In this document: one piece after another, positions 35,810 through 45,509 of the stretch
How the letters are laid out: each line of letters begins with the position of its first letter
How positions within the stretch are numbered: position 1 is the stretch's first letter
NCBI GenBank assembly: GCA_050633585.1
Contig: JBOEGT010000051.1
Coordinates: 1-64,000, forward strand
DNA from: CALKZN01 sp050633585
GTDB lineage: Bacteria > Pseudomonadota > Gammaproteobacteria > Arenicellales > Arenicellaceae
Reading direction: 5' to 3'
DNA length: 64,000 nt
Program-made: the position numbers and the translations under genes
Notes under the pieces: model-generated
The model's input: the letters and a program-made list of their open reading frames with translations, nothing else
Databases searched by the model: none
What the model was told of the DNA's origin: nothing

Positions 35810-37105
35810 TTAATGGCTTAACTCTAACGGATTTAACGTTAATTGGGAGTAATTTTTTTGTAACCATCCGACATCGCTCTCTGATAGACGTAATTCTATT
35901 AAAAAATGACCCTCGTCAGTGATAGTTTCATGCTGAATTAACTCTTTTTCAAATAAAATAGCACGCAACCGAGATTCACTTGGTGTCAGTATTGCCATAA
36001 ACGATTTAAAGTTTTTGGATAAATGTTCTGCAATAGTGTCGAGCAATAGTTCTATGCCTTCTCCAGTGTGAGCAGATAGCCAAATACGCTCGTTATCATC
36101 GTCAGACTGAGTTAAACGTTTGGCTGGCATATCCGTTAAATCAATTTTATTAAATACAATAATTGTCGGGATATCACTGGCATCAATCTCTTTTAATACG
36201 GCATTGACTTCGTTAATACGTAAATCTCGCTCTGGAGTAGCGCAGTCAACGACATGAAGCAATAAGTGTGCATTAGAGACTTCTTCTAGCGTTGAATGGA
36301 AGGCCTGCACCAGTGAGTGAGGTAAATCTTGAATGAAACCAACCGTGTCAGATAAAACAATTGGGCCATAATGGTTTAATTCCAAGCGCCGCATGGTTGT
36401 ATCTAATGTCGCGAATAGTTGATCTTCGGCAAATACGTTAGCATTCGTCATGCTGTTAAACAAAGAAGACTTACCAGCATTGGTATAACCCACCATTGAT
36501 ACCGTAGGGATTGGCACTTTTTTTCGTGATTTACGACGTAATTGTCTTTGTGCAGACACTTTGTCCAAGCGTTTATGAAGGTTTTTAATACGCTGACCTA
36601 TCAAACGCCTATCCGTTTCTAATTGAGTTTCTCCAGGGCCTCTGAGGCCAATCCCACCTTTTTGACGCTCAAGGTGGGTCCAACCGCGAACAAGCCGAGT
36701 AGAAATATGCTGTAATTGAGCGAGCTCAACTTGTAACTTCCCTTCTCTTGTTCTTGCTCGCTGAGCAAAGATGTCAAGGATTAAGCCAGTTCTATCTAAG
36801 ACGCGGCAATCAATTTGTCTTTCTAAATTTCTTTCTTGAATGGGGCTAACACTGTGATTGAGAATAACTAATTCAATATCATTAGAGTGCGTAAACGACT
36901 TAATTTCATCCACCTTTCCCTTTCCCACGAATGTTGCTTTATCCGGAGTGTTTCGATAAGCCGTAATGGTTTCAATAACTTCGCAACCTGCGGATTGGGC
37001 TAATAGTGAAATTTCTTCAAGAACACTATCATCTCCTTCTGAAGAGTCACGCTGATAAACAATCAGGGTACGTGGTTTGTTAAGTTGTTCGCGTGCGTCA
37101 AACAA
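35810..37105 (-). CDS. hflX: Ribosome-splitting GTPase HflX
   Basis: 431 aa Obg-related GTPase. N-terminal HflX domain (FVGKGKVDEI; LILNHSVSPIQERNLERQ), coiled region GGIGLRGPGETQLETDRR, then the G domain with GYTNAGKSSLFN (G1), DTVGFI (G3) and NKID (G4). It splits stalled 70S ribosomes under stress. The start is TTG 37105, giving MFDAREQL, which matches the N-terminus of E. coli HflX; there is no ATG nearby. It follows hfq by about 175 nt. Confidence 0.95.
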   Translation of the reverse strand: MFDAREQLNKPRTLIVYQRDSSEGDDSVLEEISLLAQSAGCEVIETITAYRNTPDKATFVGKGKVDEIKSFTHSNDIELVILNHSVSPIQERNLERQIDCRVLDRTGLILDIFAQRARTREGKLQVELAQLQHISTRLVRGWTHLERQKGGIGLRGPGETQLETDRRLIGQRIKNLHKRLDKVSAQRQLRRKSRKKVPIPTVSMVGYTNAGKSSLFNSMTNANVFAEDQLFATLDTTMRRLELNHYGPIVLSDTVGFIQDLPHSLVQAFHSTLEEVSNAHLLLHVVDCATPERDLRINEVNAVLKEIDASDIPTIIVFNKIDLTDMPAKRLTQSDDDNERIWLSAHTGEGIELLLDTIAEHLSKNFKSFMAILTPSESRLRAILFEKELIQHETITDEGHFLIELRLSESDVGWLQKNYSQLTLNPLELSH

Positions 37106-37279
37106 AGGGTGTCTGCCTTTTAAATGTTATTAAGACGTTATCTATAAAGATGAATAAAACAGTCGTTAGGCACTTTGCTTTACGACGTGTTGAAACGATA
37201 TTGGTGCTCAAACGGTAATACTGCAATGAAGCGTTAACAGCAACAAGGCATTCAAGCACTAAGCATGAGATAACTTCAA

Positions 37280-37528
37280 TTAAGCGCCTTCTTTATCTGC
37301 TAAATAATCAACAGTGTTTGCAGGTACTACTGTTGAGACTGCATGCTTATAGACCATTTGGTTAATTGGGCCGTTTCTCAAAACGATCACAAATTGGTCA
37401 TAAGACTCAATGTGTCCTTGAAGTTTAATGCCATTCACTAAAAACAATGATACAGGAGCACGTTCTTTTCTGAGTGCATTTAGATATGGATCTTGTAAGC
37501 TTTGGCCTTTATTTTTTCCAGTAGACAT
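37280..37528 (-). CDS. hfq: RNA chaperone Hfq
   Basis: 82 aa Sm-like hexamer subunit. Sm1 contains NGIKLQGHIESYDQFVIVL and Sm2 YKHAVSTVVP, the proximal-face YKHA site for U-rich RNA tails. The tail after residue 70 is short, unlike the long tail of E. coli Hfq. The gene lies between miaA and hflX as expected. Presence of Hfq implies regulatory small RNAs, none of which I can identify here. Confidence 0.98.
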   Translation of the reverse strand: MSTGKNKGQSLQDPYLNALRKERAPVSLFLVNGIKLQGHIESYDQFVIVLRNGPINQMVYKHAVSTVVPANTVDYLADKEGA

Positions 37529-37849
37529 TTTTTATTTCCAAATAATTTATTATTGTTATATGTGGAACGAATTAGAAAATTCAAGAGTCGTTTTTAATTA
37601 CCATGTATTTTGGTTTGTTTAAAACTAACTACTTAAATTTTAAACGTTTCTTAAATCCTTAATTTCCTAAAAACAATACCATAGTAAAAACAATATACTA
37701 TTAAAATTTTATTGTTTTGATTCTTAACATACAGTAAATGACCTATTTGTTTCAATCAGTTAACTGCAAAAATAAATGAAATCAAAACAACCATGAAAGT
37801 GTTTGTTTGTAATCTTAAGATAAAAGAACGCATTAGTCGCATAAATATT
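37529..37849 (-). promoter_or_regulatory. AT-rich region between miaA and hfq
   Basis: 321 nt, very AT-rich, no gene. It should hold the hfq promoter. It contains an inverted repeat AAAACAATA (37687-37695) / TATTGTTTT (37710-37718) with a 14-nt loop that could be a weak hairpin or a protein site. No confident -35/-10 pair was picked. Confidence 0.4.
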
Positions 37850-38851
37850 TCATTTAAAACGTATAACGTTTTGTAACCAAAATTGGCAATAATTTGCTAA
37901 ATTTTGACTAGTACTCATCATTTTTTCAGCATCAACCGTTTGCCATAATACATTTGGCTGATTACGTAACCAAGTGAGCTGTCGTTTTGCTAATTGGCGG
38001 GTCGCGATAATACTCTTTTCCACGATCGAATCAATACTTTCGTTGTTATCTATGCCTTGAATATATTGCCGGTAGCCAATCATTCGGAACGCAGGAATAT
38101 CTCTTGAATACTTTTCTAGAAGGCTATCTATTTCGCTCGCTAAACCTTGCTCCATCATAATATGAAAACGTTGATGAATACGTTGATGTAAGACTTTGCG
38201 ATCAGAGTGAGTCATGGCGACCTTAAAAATAGGATTGGCTATGACGGGCCTTGCTTTTTGAAGGCTAACAACTGGCTTTCCCGTCAGTTCGATAATTTCC
38301 AATGCTCTTTGAATACGCTGTGGGTCATTGGCGTTAATGCGTTGTGCGCTATTTTGATCTAAACGCTTTAATTTTTGATGCATGGCTTCCCATCCAACTT
38401 CTTGGGCTTGATCGAGGATTTTTTGCCGTATTCTTAAATCGGCTTCAGGCATATCAGGCAAGCCCTTTTCTAGCGCGGCAAAATAAAAAGACGTCCCCCC
38501 AACTAGAATGGGTACTTTGCCTCGAGAAGTAATATCAGAAATTAGTATTTTTACATCCCGGCAAAAATCGGCAACTGAATATGTTTCATCAGGTTCTCGA
38601 ATATCAACTAAATGATGCGGGTACTTTGCTAAAAAATCAGTATCGGGTTTTGCGGTTCCAATATCCATTCCGCGGTATACCAGTGATGAATCAACACTCA
38701 CTAATTCAGCTGGAAAATATTTCGATAGCAATGCGGCAATATCTGTTTTTCCTGTGGCTGTTGCTCCCATAATAAAAAATACTGGGATGCTTTCTTTGAT
38801 GGAGCTATTTAACTGGGTTTCCCAATCAATATCGCTAAATATATTCTTCAT
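37850..38851 (-). CDS. miaA: tRNA dimethylallyltransferase
   Basis: 333 aa enzyme adding a dimethylallyl group to A37 of tRNAs reading UNN codons. The P-loop GATATGKTD is near residues 29-37, DSSLVYRGMDIGTAKP follows and RQLAKRQLTWLRNQP is near the C-terminus. About 20 residues more than E. coli precede the P-loop. The start at ATG 38851 lies 10 nt after the mutL stop, so coupling is likely. Confidence 0.96.
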   Translation of the reverse strand: MKNIFSDIDWETQLNSSIKESIPVFFIMGATATGKTDIAALLSKYFPAELVSVDSSLVYRGMDIGTAKPDTDFLAKYPHHLVDIREPDETYSVADFCRDVKILISDITSRGKVPILVGGTSFYFAALEKGLPDMPEADLRIRQKILDQAQEVGWEAMHQKLKRLDQNSAQRINANDPQRIQRALEIIELTGKPVVSLQKARPVIANPIFKVAMTHSDRKVLHQRIHQRFHIMMEQGLASEIDSLLEKYSRDIPAFRMIGYRQYIQGIDNNESIDSIVEKSIIATRQLAKRQLTWLRNQPNVLWQTVDAEKMMSTSQNLANYCQFWLQNVIRFK

Positions 38852-38860
38852 AAAACGACA

Positions 38861-40825
38861 CTATTGTCCTCGTTGAAACCAACCATCCAACTGAGACATG
38901 CTTAGCTCAATCCAAGTAGGACGGCCATGATTGCATTGCCCACTTCTTTCTGTGACTTCCATTTGCCTTAGTAAAGCATTCATCTCATCAAGGCTAAGTT
39001 TTCTGTTAGCGCGAACTGAGCCATGACAAGCCATGCTAGACAGCACTTCATGCATGGTTGACTCAATACGTTGACTGCTACCTAGGGCAATAATATCAGC
39101 TAATACGTCTCTGACTAGTTGCGCAATATCTGCATTTTGCAAGATGTCAGGCACCGCTCGAACGACTAAACTATCATCACTTAAACGTTCTATTTGCAAT
39201 TTTAAACGGTCAAATAAGTCAGTTTGCTTCTCCCACGCCGTGACTTCAGCTTCGGTAACAACAACGCTAACCGGAACTAATAACGGTTGTTGTTGAATTT
39301 GGTCAGTGCTCATTTTTTGTTTGAAATGTTCATACGTTATTCGCTCATGAGCGGCATGGATATCCACAAGCACCATTCCTTTTTTATTTTGAGCCAAAAT
39401 ATAAACTCCATGCAGTTGCGCTAAAGCATAGCCTAGAGGGGCTGTGTCGGTTTCTGTATCATGGGTCTTATGTTCACTTTCCTCTGCTGCCTCAGATACG
39501 TCATGTTGTTCTGAAACTTGCATGAACGAAGGTTTTTGAGGGTATGCCGATGATTCAGAATAATGTCTTTGGTACTGAATCGCTTGATGAGTCGCTCCAG
39601 ATTGATTGTCAGTGGCTTGAACTTTCTGATCATTGAATGTCGACGGATTGGGCTGTTGAAAATTTAGGCTGGCACTTCTTAATCCTTCACTCTCTGCCCT
39701 ACTGTCAATGTGAGTATTGACTCTCGTTTGATCTAAGCGTCCAAGAGATTGCTGTTGAGTAGGATATGGACTTGGTTTTTCCATACGTAATTGATCGGAC
39801 ATTTGCAAAGGTGGTTGCTCGGCAACACTTGACTGGACATATGCTTTTAATGACCGATAAATAAATTGGTGAATGCTACGGCTTTCGCGAAAACGCACCT
39901 CATGCTTTGTTGGGTGTACATTAACATCGACCTCAGCTGGATCCATGGTTAAACTCAGCACATAGACAGGATGCCTGCCATGAAACAGTACATCTTGGTA
40001 TGCAAGGCGAACGGCATGCATGATGGTCTTATCACGAATAAGACGCCCATTTAAGTAAAAGTATTGCATGTCAGCTTGGCTTCTTGAGAAGCTTGGTAAG
40101 CCGATCCACCCCGTTAGAAACTTTCCATCACCTTGCTCGTTAACAAAGCGGCTATTTTCAGTAAAATTTTTCCCACAAATATCTTGTACCCGCTTTCCAT
40201 CACTCATTTCTGCTGGCGCTAGGTTAAGGACAATTTTACCATTGTGGGTGAAACGAAAGGCGGTTCCTTGGCTGGCAAGCGCCATGCGCCGCACTAAGTG
40301 AGTAATATGTTTGAGTTCAGTTGTTTCAGCTTTCAAGAACTTACGTCGGACTGGGGTATTATAAAATAAGTCCAAGGTTTCAATGGTAGTTCCTGTTGGG
40401 TGTGCAACGGGTCTTGGTTCTGAGATTTGGTTGTTACCTTCGCTTGAGACTTGCCAAGCTTCGCTAGCATCAGCAGTTCGTGAAGTCAGTGTTAATCGAG
40501 TGACTGAGGCAATACTCGGTAATGCTTCTCCACGAAAACCTAGTGTTGCAATTTGGTTAAGGTCTTCCATGCTAGCAATTTTACTAGTGGCGTGACGCGA
40601 TAATGCTAGAGCAAGGTCTTCTTTACCAATACCGTGGCCATCATCAGTTATTTTGAGGCGTTTTATCCCGCCATTTTCGGCGTCAATCTGAATAACTCTA
40701 GCACCAGCATCTAAAGAGTTTTCAATCAATTCTTTTAGGATAGATGCCGGGCGCTCAATAATTTCACCAGCCGCGATTTGGTTAACTAATTTAGCATCTA
40801 ATGATTTTATTCTTGTTGAGCTCAT
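38861..40825 (-). CDS. mutL: DNA mismatch repair protein MutL (endonuclease-type)
   Basis: 654 aa. The GHKL ATPase domain (about 1-330) has ENSLDAGA, DDGHGI and TLGFRGEALPS. A Q/S-rich linker (about 335-460) leads to the C-terminal dimerisation domain. D488-x-H490-A-x2-E494-x4-E499 (DIHAAHERITYE) matches the metal-binding DQHA-x2-E-x4-E motif of MutL endonucleases, and ACHGSVRANR and CNHGRPT are the companion motifs. It overlaps amiB by ATGA. This type nicks DNA itself, so a MutH/Dam system is probably not used. Confidence 0.96.
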   Translation of the reverse strand: MSSTRIKSLDAKLVNQIAAGEIIERPASILKELIENSLDAGARVIQIDAENGGIKRLKITDDGHGIGKEDLALALSRHATSKIASMEDLNQIATLGFRGEALPSIASVTRLTLTSRTADASEAWQVSSEGNNQISEPRPVAHPTGTTIETLDLFYNTPVRRKFLKAETTELKHITHLVRRMALASQGTAFRFTHNGKIVLNLAPAEMSDGKRVQDICGKNFTENSRFVNEQGDGKFLTGWIGLPSFSRSQADMQYFYLNGRLIRDKTIMHAVRLAYQDVLFHGRHPVYVLSLTMDPAEVDVNVHPTKHEVRFRESRSIHQFIYRSLKAYVQSSVAEQPPLQMSDQLRMEKPSPYPTQQQSLGRLDQTRVNTHIDSRAESEGLRSASLNFQQPNPSTFNDQKVQATDNQSGATHQAIQYQRHYSESSAYPQKPSFMQVSEQHDVSEAAEESEHKTHDTETDTAPLGYALAQLHGVYILAQNKKGMVLVDIHAAHERITYEHFKQKMSTDQIQQQPLLVPVSVVVTEAEVTAWEKQTDLFDRLKLQIERLSDDSLVVRAVPDILQNADIAQLVRDVLADIIALGSSQRIESTMHEVLSSMACHGSVRANRKLSLDEMNALLRQMEVTERSGQCNHGRPTWIELSMSQLDGWFQRGQ

Positions 40826-42900
40826 TTTTTCGTTTTAATAATAAGGCGTTGACCAATGAAAAGTTCGCGCTTTTTCAGTTTATTCCAAGCAACAATGTCA
40901 GATTGTTTAACACCGTATTTTTGTGATAACCCAGATAACGTCTGCCCTCTTGTGACTCGGTGTTTGATTGTTTTTATAGCATTTTTGCTACTTGATTGTT
41001 GATTGGAAACACGTAGCTTTTGTCCAACATAAATATTGCTGCTTTTTAACTTGTTTAATGATTTAAGTTGTTTGATTGAAATATTATATTTCGCAGAGAT
41101 GCTGCTGAGATATTCACCGGATTTTACAGTATGAATACGTGGCTTTGTGGTGCGTGTTTTGACGGTAGAAGACCTTTGAGTGTTAGAGACGCGTTTCACT
41201 TTCAAACGTTGACCTACATAAACATTACTAGACTTCAGTTTATTACGTTTTCTAATAGCGCTCATCGAGTCGCTATATTTATCAGCAATGCCTGACAGCG
41301 TATCCCCACGCTTGACTTTATAGCTAATAATAGAGTGTGTTGGTGAGCTATTTTTAGACGAGCTCGACTGTTTTGGAGAGACACGTAGACGTTGACCTTT
41401 ATAGGCAACATTACTTTTTAGATTGTTCCATTGTTTTAATTGCTTTAAACGAATGCCATATTGACTTGCAATTTTAGATAATGAATCACCAGAACGAACT
41501 GTATGGAATTTTGTTTCATTGGTTCCGTTACTTTCTGATGTATTTGAATACGAAATACTGTGATTGCTTGGTGTAATTTGGAAGCTGGCGTTGGCGACTT
41601 GGATAGGGTTTTTATTAATATAATCAACGATGCCAGTATAAATTTGTTGTGCTAACTGCTGTTGGAACTGACGAGTCAATAAACGTTTCTCCTCTGCACG
41701 GTTCGTGATGAACCCGGTTTCCACTAGGATTGATGGAATATCAGGTGACTTTAAAACGGCAAACCCAGCTTGTTCAACGCGTTTGCTATGCAGTTTTCCT
41801 AATCGAGATAACCGTTTTAAAACAAATGAACCTAATTCAACACTTTCGCTGATTTTGTTGGTCAATGATAAATCTAAGAGGACCTGTGCTAATTCATCAT
41901 CTTTATCTTTAATGCTAACGCCACCCACCAAATCCGCTTGATTTTCTTTTTGTGCCAATGCTCTCGCTAATGCGCTCGATGCTCCTCGTTGTGATAAAGC
42001 GAATACGGACATCCCTCGAGCAGATTTATTCAAAGCGGCATCAGCATGAATTGAAACGAAAATATCCGCATTGGCTTTGCGGGCTTTTATCGTTCTGCTG
42101 CGAAGTCGAACAAAATAATCCCTGTCTCGAATGAGGACAGCTTTCATGCCAGGCGTCTGATTGATTAATTTAGCGAGGCGTTTAGAAATAGCTAATGTGA
42201 CATGCTTTTCTTTCGATCTAGACCCTAATGCGCCAGGATCTTCACCACCATGACCTGCATCAATTGCAACAATGACATGCTTTTTTGTCTTTAGCGGTTG
42301 TGCATAATTTAACGTGTTAGTAGGTGCTGGGGTTTTTGGTGTTGGAGAATGAACATTGTTAGTGTCTTCTTTATTTAGAGTGCGTTGACTATTAGCTTGT
42401 TTGTTTATCGAATTGCTAGCGCTTTGTTTAGTGTTGTTTGTTTGCTTCACTTCAAAGAGATCTAAAACTAAGCGATGTCCATAAACATCGTTTGGACTCA
42501 GTTGAAAACTTTTGACGCTAAGAGCCTTTTGTATAGGTATGACAACTCGAAAATCTTGTGAGTCAATAGGCCCTGCTCTAAGTTGGTTGATTCGTTGGTT
42601 CGTTTGATTAACGGGGATATTGCTTTGATTGGTCGTATTTTTAAAGTCAACAACATATCGGTTGGGGTTATCTAATAGTTTGATAGAGTAATTAGCCTTT
42701 TTTGAGACATCAAAAACGATTCGACTATGGTCAGGTGCATGCCAAATTCTGACCCCATCAATACTGGTGGGTTGAGTTTGCGCATTGGCGTTATTAAGCG
42801 CGAATGCATTCAGCAGTATTAAACACAAAACAGCGAAGAATACATACTTTTTAAAAAGGCTGTTCAGGGCTTGATCCTTAAATTGATTTACGCGTGTCAT
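40822..42900 (-). CDS. amiB: N-acetylmuramoyl-L-alanine amidase with four LysM domains
   Basis: 692 aa cell-division amidase. Signal sequence/anchor at about 18-40, AMIN domain about 45-150, Amidase_3 catalytic domain about 205-440 (IDAGHGGEDPGALG, SIHADA, LVETGFITN with the zinc and catalytic residues), then four LysM repeats at about 466-508, 527-568, 590-631 and 647-690. E. coli AmiB has one LysM. It cleaves septal peptidoglycan after activation by EnvC-type proteins. It is 9 nt after tsaE and overlaps mutL by ATGA. Confidence 0.95.
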   Translation of the reverse strand: MTRVNQFKDQALNSLFKKYVFFAVLCLILLNAFALNNANAQTQPTSIDGVRIWHAPDHSRIVFDVSKKANYSIKLLDNPNRYVVDFKNTTNQSNIPVNQTNQRINQLRAGPIDSQDFRVVIPIQKALSVKSFQLSPNDVYGHRLVLDLFEVKQTNNTKQSASNSINKQANSQRTLNKEDTNNVHSPTPKTPAPTNTLNYAQPLKTKKHVIVAIDAGHGGEDPGALGSRSKEKHVTLAISKRLAKLINQTPGMKAVLIRDRDYFVRLRSRTIKARKANADIFVSIHADAALNKSARGMSVFALSQRGASSALARALAQKENQADLVGGVSIKDKDDELAQVLLDLSLTNKISESVELGSFVLKRLSRLGKLHSKRVEQAGFAVLKSPDIPSILVETGFITNRAEEKRLLTRQFQQQLAQQIYTGIVDYINKNPIQVANASFQITPSNHSISYSNTSESNGTNETKFHTVRSGDSLSKIASQYGIRLKQLKQWNNLKSNVAYKGQRLRVSPKQSSSSKNSSPTHSIISYKVKRGDTLSGIADKYSDSMSAIRKRNKLKSSNVYVGQRLKVKRVSNTQRSSTVKTRTTKPRIHTVKSGEYLSSISAKYNISIKQLKSLNKLKSSNIYVGQKLRVSNQQSSSKNAIKTIKHRVTRGQTLSGLSQKYGVKQSDIVAWNKLKKRELFIGQRLIIKTKK

Positions 42901-42909
42901 TATTAAAAC

Positions 42910-43338
42910 TTATAAATAAGAGACGTTAATATCTCGGCCTTTCTTATCAGAAGAATAAGCAATGTTAATCAACACATTGCATGTTGGAATTTTATTTTGG
43001 CCTTTTTCAGGCCACTCTATTAGCAATAGGCTTGATTCATTCAATAAATCAGCTAACCCTAGCATGGCAAGCTCTTCAGGATCATCCAATCGATATAAAT
43101 CTAAATGGGCGATTGCAGCAGAACTTGTTGGGTATTCATGAATCAAATTGTATGTTGGGCTTGAAACGATATCTGAGTAACCAAAATATTGAGCAAAGCC
43201 TTGAACAAGGGTTGTTTTACCAGCCCCAAGATCACCATTGAGATACACAACACTAGGAACACTCAGAGAGGCAGCAATAAGCTGCCCGCATTGGTGCATT
43301 TCATTCGTATTTGCAGCGCTATAGTGAGTTTTAGTCAT
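42910..43338 (-). CDS. tsaE: tRNA threonylcarbamoyladenosine synthesis ATPase TsaE
   Basis: 142 aa ATPase needed with TsaB and TsaD for t6A37 on tRNA. The Walker A motif is NGDLGAGKTTLVQG (residues 34-47), with SPTYNLIHEY and HLDLYRL downstream. It heads the minus-strand run tsaE-amiB-mutL-miaA-hfq and so on, the usual gammaproteobacterial order, and is divergent from queG. Confidence 0.95.
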   Translation of the reverse strand: MTKTHYSAANTNEMHQCGQLIAASLSVPSVVYLNGDLGAGKTTLVQGFAQYFGYSDIVSSPTYNLIHEYPTSSAAIAHLDLYRLDDPEELAMLGLADLLNESSLLLIEWPEKGQNKIPTCNVLINIAYSSDKKGRDINVSYL

Positions 43339-43680
43339 GTTTTATAGGTGTTTTACGAAGGTAAATGTGCGCTTCAGCGTGTTGGTGTTGTTGTTTTGCA
43401 TTGATACAAATAGATGCCTGTGAAGGATAACAAAAAATAGTCGTGGTTAGTGTCTATTGAACGTTAATTTTTATCCCAAAGATATCTCGTAAAATAAGAT
43501 TATTATCACTTTTTCCGATATTTAGGCTTTTATTTGAAGGCTTGATGGCTCACTGCTTGTGAGCGAACAGTCAAATAACAGCAGACCTAAAGGTTAGCCG
43601 AAAACTTACCGATAACTAGTATAATTTGATTGACTCTATCGGGCTATAATGTGTGTGTCTACAGCCTAAAACTTAAATTT
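43339..43680. promoter_or_regulatory. Divergent region between tsaE and queG
   Basis: About 340 nt with no gene. Two plus-strand TATAAT boxes (43620-43625 and 43645-43650) could serve queG, though neither has a good -35. A perfect hairpin GCTCAC-TGCTT-GTGAGC lies at 43548-43564. The tsaE side is AT-rich, without a clear promoter pair. Confidence 0.4.
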
Positions 43681-44763
43681 GTGAAAGAAATACAGGGTCA
43701 CCCTAAAGGTTTTACAGAATCTAATATCAATAACTTACAACCTCAAATTGAAACACTGGCGTTTGATTTAGGTTTTGACGCTATTGGCTTTAGCGATATT
43801 GACCTTGCTGAACACGAACAGCATTTGTCTACATGGTTAGAAAAAGGCTTTCATGGTGAAATGGAATATATGCATCGCCACGGTACTAAGCGTTCTCGGC
43901 CAAATGAGCTGGTTGAGGGTACCTGTTCGGTTATTTCAGTTCGGCTAGATTATATGCCAGAGAGTAAAAAAGACAGCGAGCAAGCACTAAACGCCTCAGA
44001 AAAAGGTTTCATTTCTCGCTATGCCCTAGGCCGTGATTACCACAAGTTGATGCGTAATCGCTTACAAAAATTAGCCACTCAGATTCAGGAAATTATTGGT
44101 GAATTCGGATATCGAGTTTTCACAGATAGTGCTCCTGTATTAGAGAAAGCGTTAGCAGAAAAATCTGGATTAGGTTGGATTGGTAAACATAGCAATGTGA
44201 TTCAAGAAAAAACCGGTTCTTGGTTTTTCTTAGGAGAGATATTCACCAATTTACCATTTACACCAAGCACAAAGTCTGAAAATCATTGTGGCAGCTGTCA
44301 AAAATGTATTGATATTTGCCCGACTCAAGCTATCGTTGGACCTTACCAAGTAGATGCAAGGCGTTGTGTTTCCTATCTAACTATTGAGCTCAAAGATGCT
44401 ATTCCTATAGAGTTTCGCAAGGCTATGGGGAACCGTATTTATGGTTGTGATGATTGTCAATTAGTCTGCCCGTGGAACAAATTTGCACAACTTACTCGTG
44501 AGGCTGATTTTGCGCCGCGGCACCAATTAGACAATGAAACTTTACTGAATCTTTTCTCATGGGATGAGGAAACTTTCCTAAAGAAAACAGAAGGCAGCGC
44601 TATTCGTCGAATTGGCCATGAGCGTTGGCAACGAAATATTGCAGTTGCCCTTGGCAACGCGCCTAAGAGCAATGAACTGATGAACGCATTAAAGAAACAG
44701 CGTGATGTGTGCTCTGATATGGTTAGAGAACATATTGATTGGGCGATAGCTCAGCACAATTAA
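43681..44763 (+). CDS. queG: Epoxyqueuosine reductase
   Basis: About 360 aa cobalamin- and iron-sulfur-dependent enzyme, last step of queuosine synthesis in tRNA. Two 4Fe-4S clusters are visible: CGSCQKCIDICP and CDDCQLVCPW. DSAPVLEKALAEKSGLGWIGKH and the C-terminal HEAT-like repeat region are typical. The frame opens with TTG at 43630, but a TATAAT box overlaps that stretch. I therefore prefer GTG 43681 (VKEIQG...), which matches family N-termini in length. The ribosome-binding site is weak, so the start is uncertain. queG beside tsaE is the usual arrangement. Confidence 0.9.
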   Translation: MKEIQGHPKGFTESNINNLQPQIETLAFDLGFDAIGFSDIDLAEHEQHLSTWLEKGFHGEMEYMHRHGTKRSRPNELVEGTCSVISVRLDYMPESKKDSEQALNASEKGFISRYALGRDYHKLMRNRLQKLATQIQEIIGEFGYRVFTDSAPVLEKALAEKSGLGWIGKHSNVIQEKTGSWFFLGEIFTNLPFTPSTKSENHCGSCQKCIDICPTQAIVGPYQVDARRCVSYLTIELKDAIPIEFRKAMGNRIYGCDDCQLVCPWNKFAQLTREADFAPRHQLDNETLLNLFSWDEETFLKKTEGSAIRRIGHERWQRNIAVALGNAPKSNELMNALKKQRDVCSDMVREHIDWAIAQHN

Positions 44764-45014
44764 CTCGCCTAAAATTATTCTCACACTCAATAGACCTTAA
44801 CGCCATAAAGGGATTACGGATAATACCTTTTAAAAGGTCAATTCTTCATTGTAAATATACCCCCCTAGATACACGTCTTTTGCGTGCTTAGTCTCCTTAT
44901 TTAATTATTTATAATTATTCAGAAAAAATGCAATCAAATCATAGTTGAGTTCGTCTTATAGGTAAGTTCAAGCAGTACTTCGATTAACTCATACTATTCA
45001 GGAACAACATTCGC

Positions 45015-45509
45015 ATGAGCGAAATTACAGACGATTTACTGCAACATGGTTTTAGATATGCATATTCACTTTGCCATCAAACGGCTGATGCAGAAGACCT
45101 AGTTCATGATGCTTGGCTGAAGCTATTAACGAGCAATAAAAAAGTGAGTAAAGGGCTATTGTTTTCGAGCATTCGTAATCTCTTTATTGATCAATATCGT
45201 CGAAGTAACTTAATTAATATTGATATCGATTTACAGGTCAATGAGCTGCCTATGCATGACGTGAATGACGAATTACTAGTCTCTAAAGATGCGTTACAAC
45301 ATGCATTGAGCTTGCTTAGGGCAAGTGAGAGAGAAGTTTTATTTCTACACAGTGTTGAGGGTTATACAGCAAGTGAGATAGCTAAATTAACAAAATCTAG
45401 CCGAGGTACCGTACTTAGTTCATTGTTTCGTAGTAAACGTAAATTAAAAAAAATATTAAATAACCATGAAGCGAAACCATTAAGTGCTGTTTCAGGAGAA
45501 CGCTCATGA
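45015..45509 (+). CDS. ECF-type RNA polymerase sigma factor
   Basis: 164 aa two-domain sigma factor. Region 2 (about 6-70): FRYAYSLCHQTADAEDLVHDAWLKLL and FIDQYRR. Region 4 (about 95-150): LRASEREVLFLHSVEGYTASEIA then the recognition helix SRGTVLSSLFRSKRKL. There is no region 1.1 or 3, as in ECF factors. It overlaps the next gene by ATGA, the usual arrangement of a sigma factor and its anti-sigma partner. Which promoters it reads is unknown; the downstream DoxX gene is the likeliest target. Confidence 0.9.
   Translation: MSEITDDLLQHGFRYAYSLCHQTADAEDLVHDAWLKLLTSNKKVSKGLLFSSIRNLFIDQYRRSNLINIDIDLQVNELPMHDVNDELLVSKDALQHALSLLRASEREVLFLHSVEGYTASEIAKLTKSSRGTVLSSLFRSKRKLKKILNNHEAKPLSAVSGERS

Noticed and set aside
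43630..43680. TTG start for queG at 43630
   Set aside because: A TATAAT box overlaps this region and family N-termini begin later; GTG 43681 fits better.
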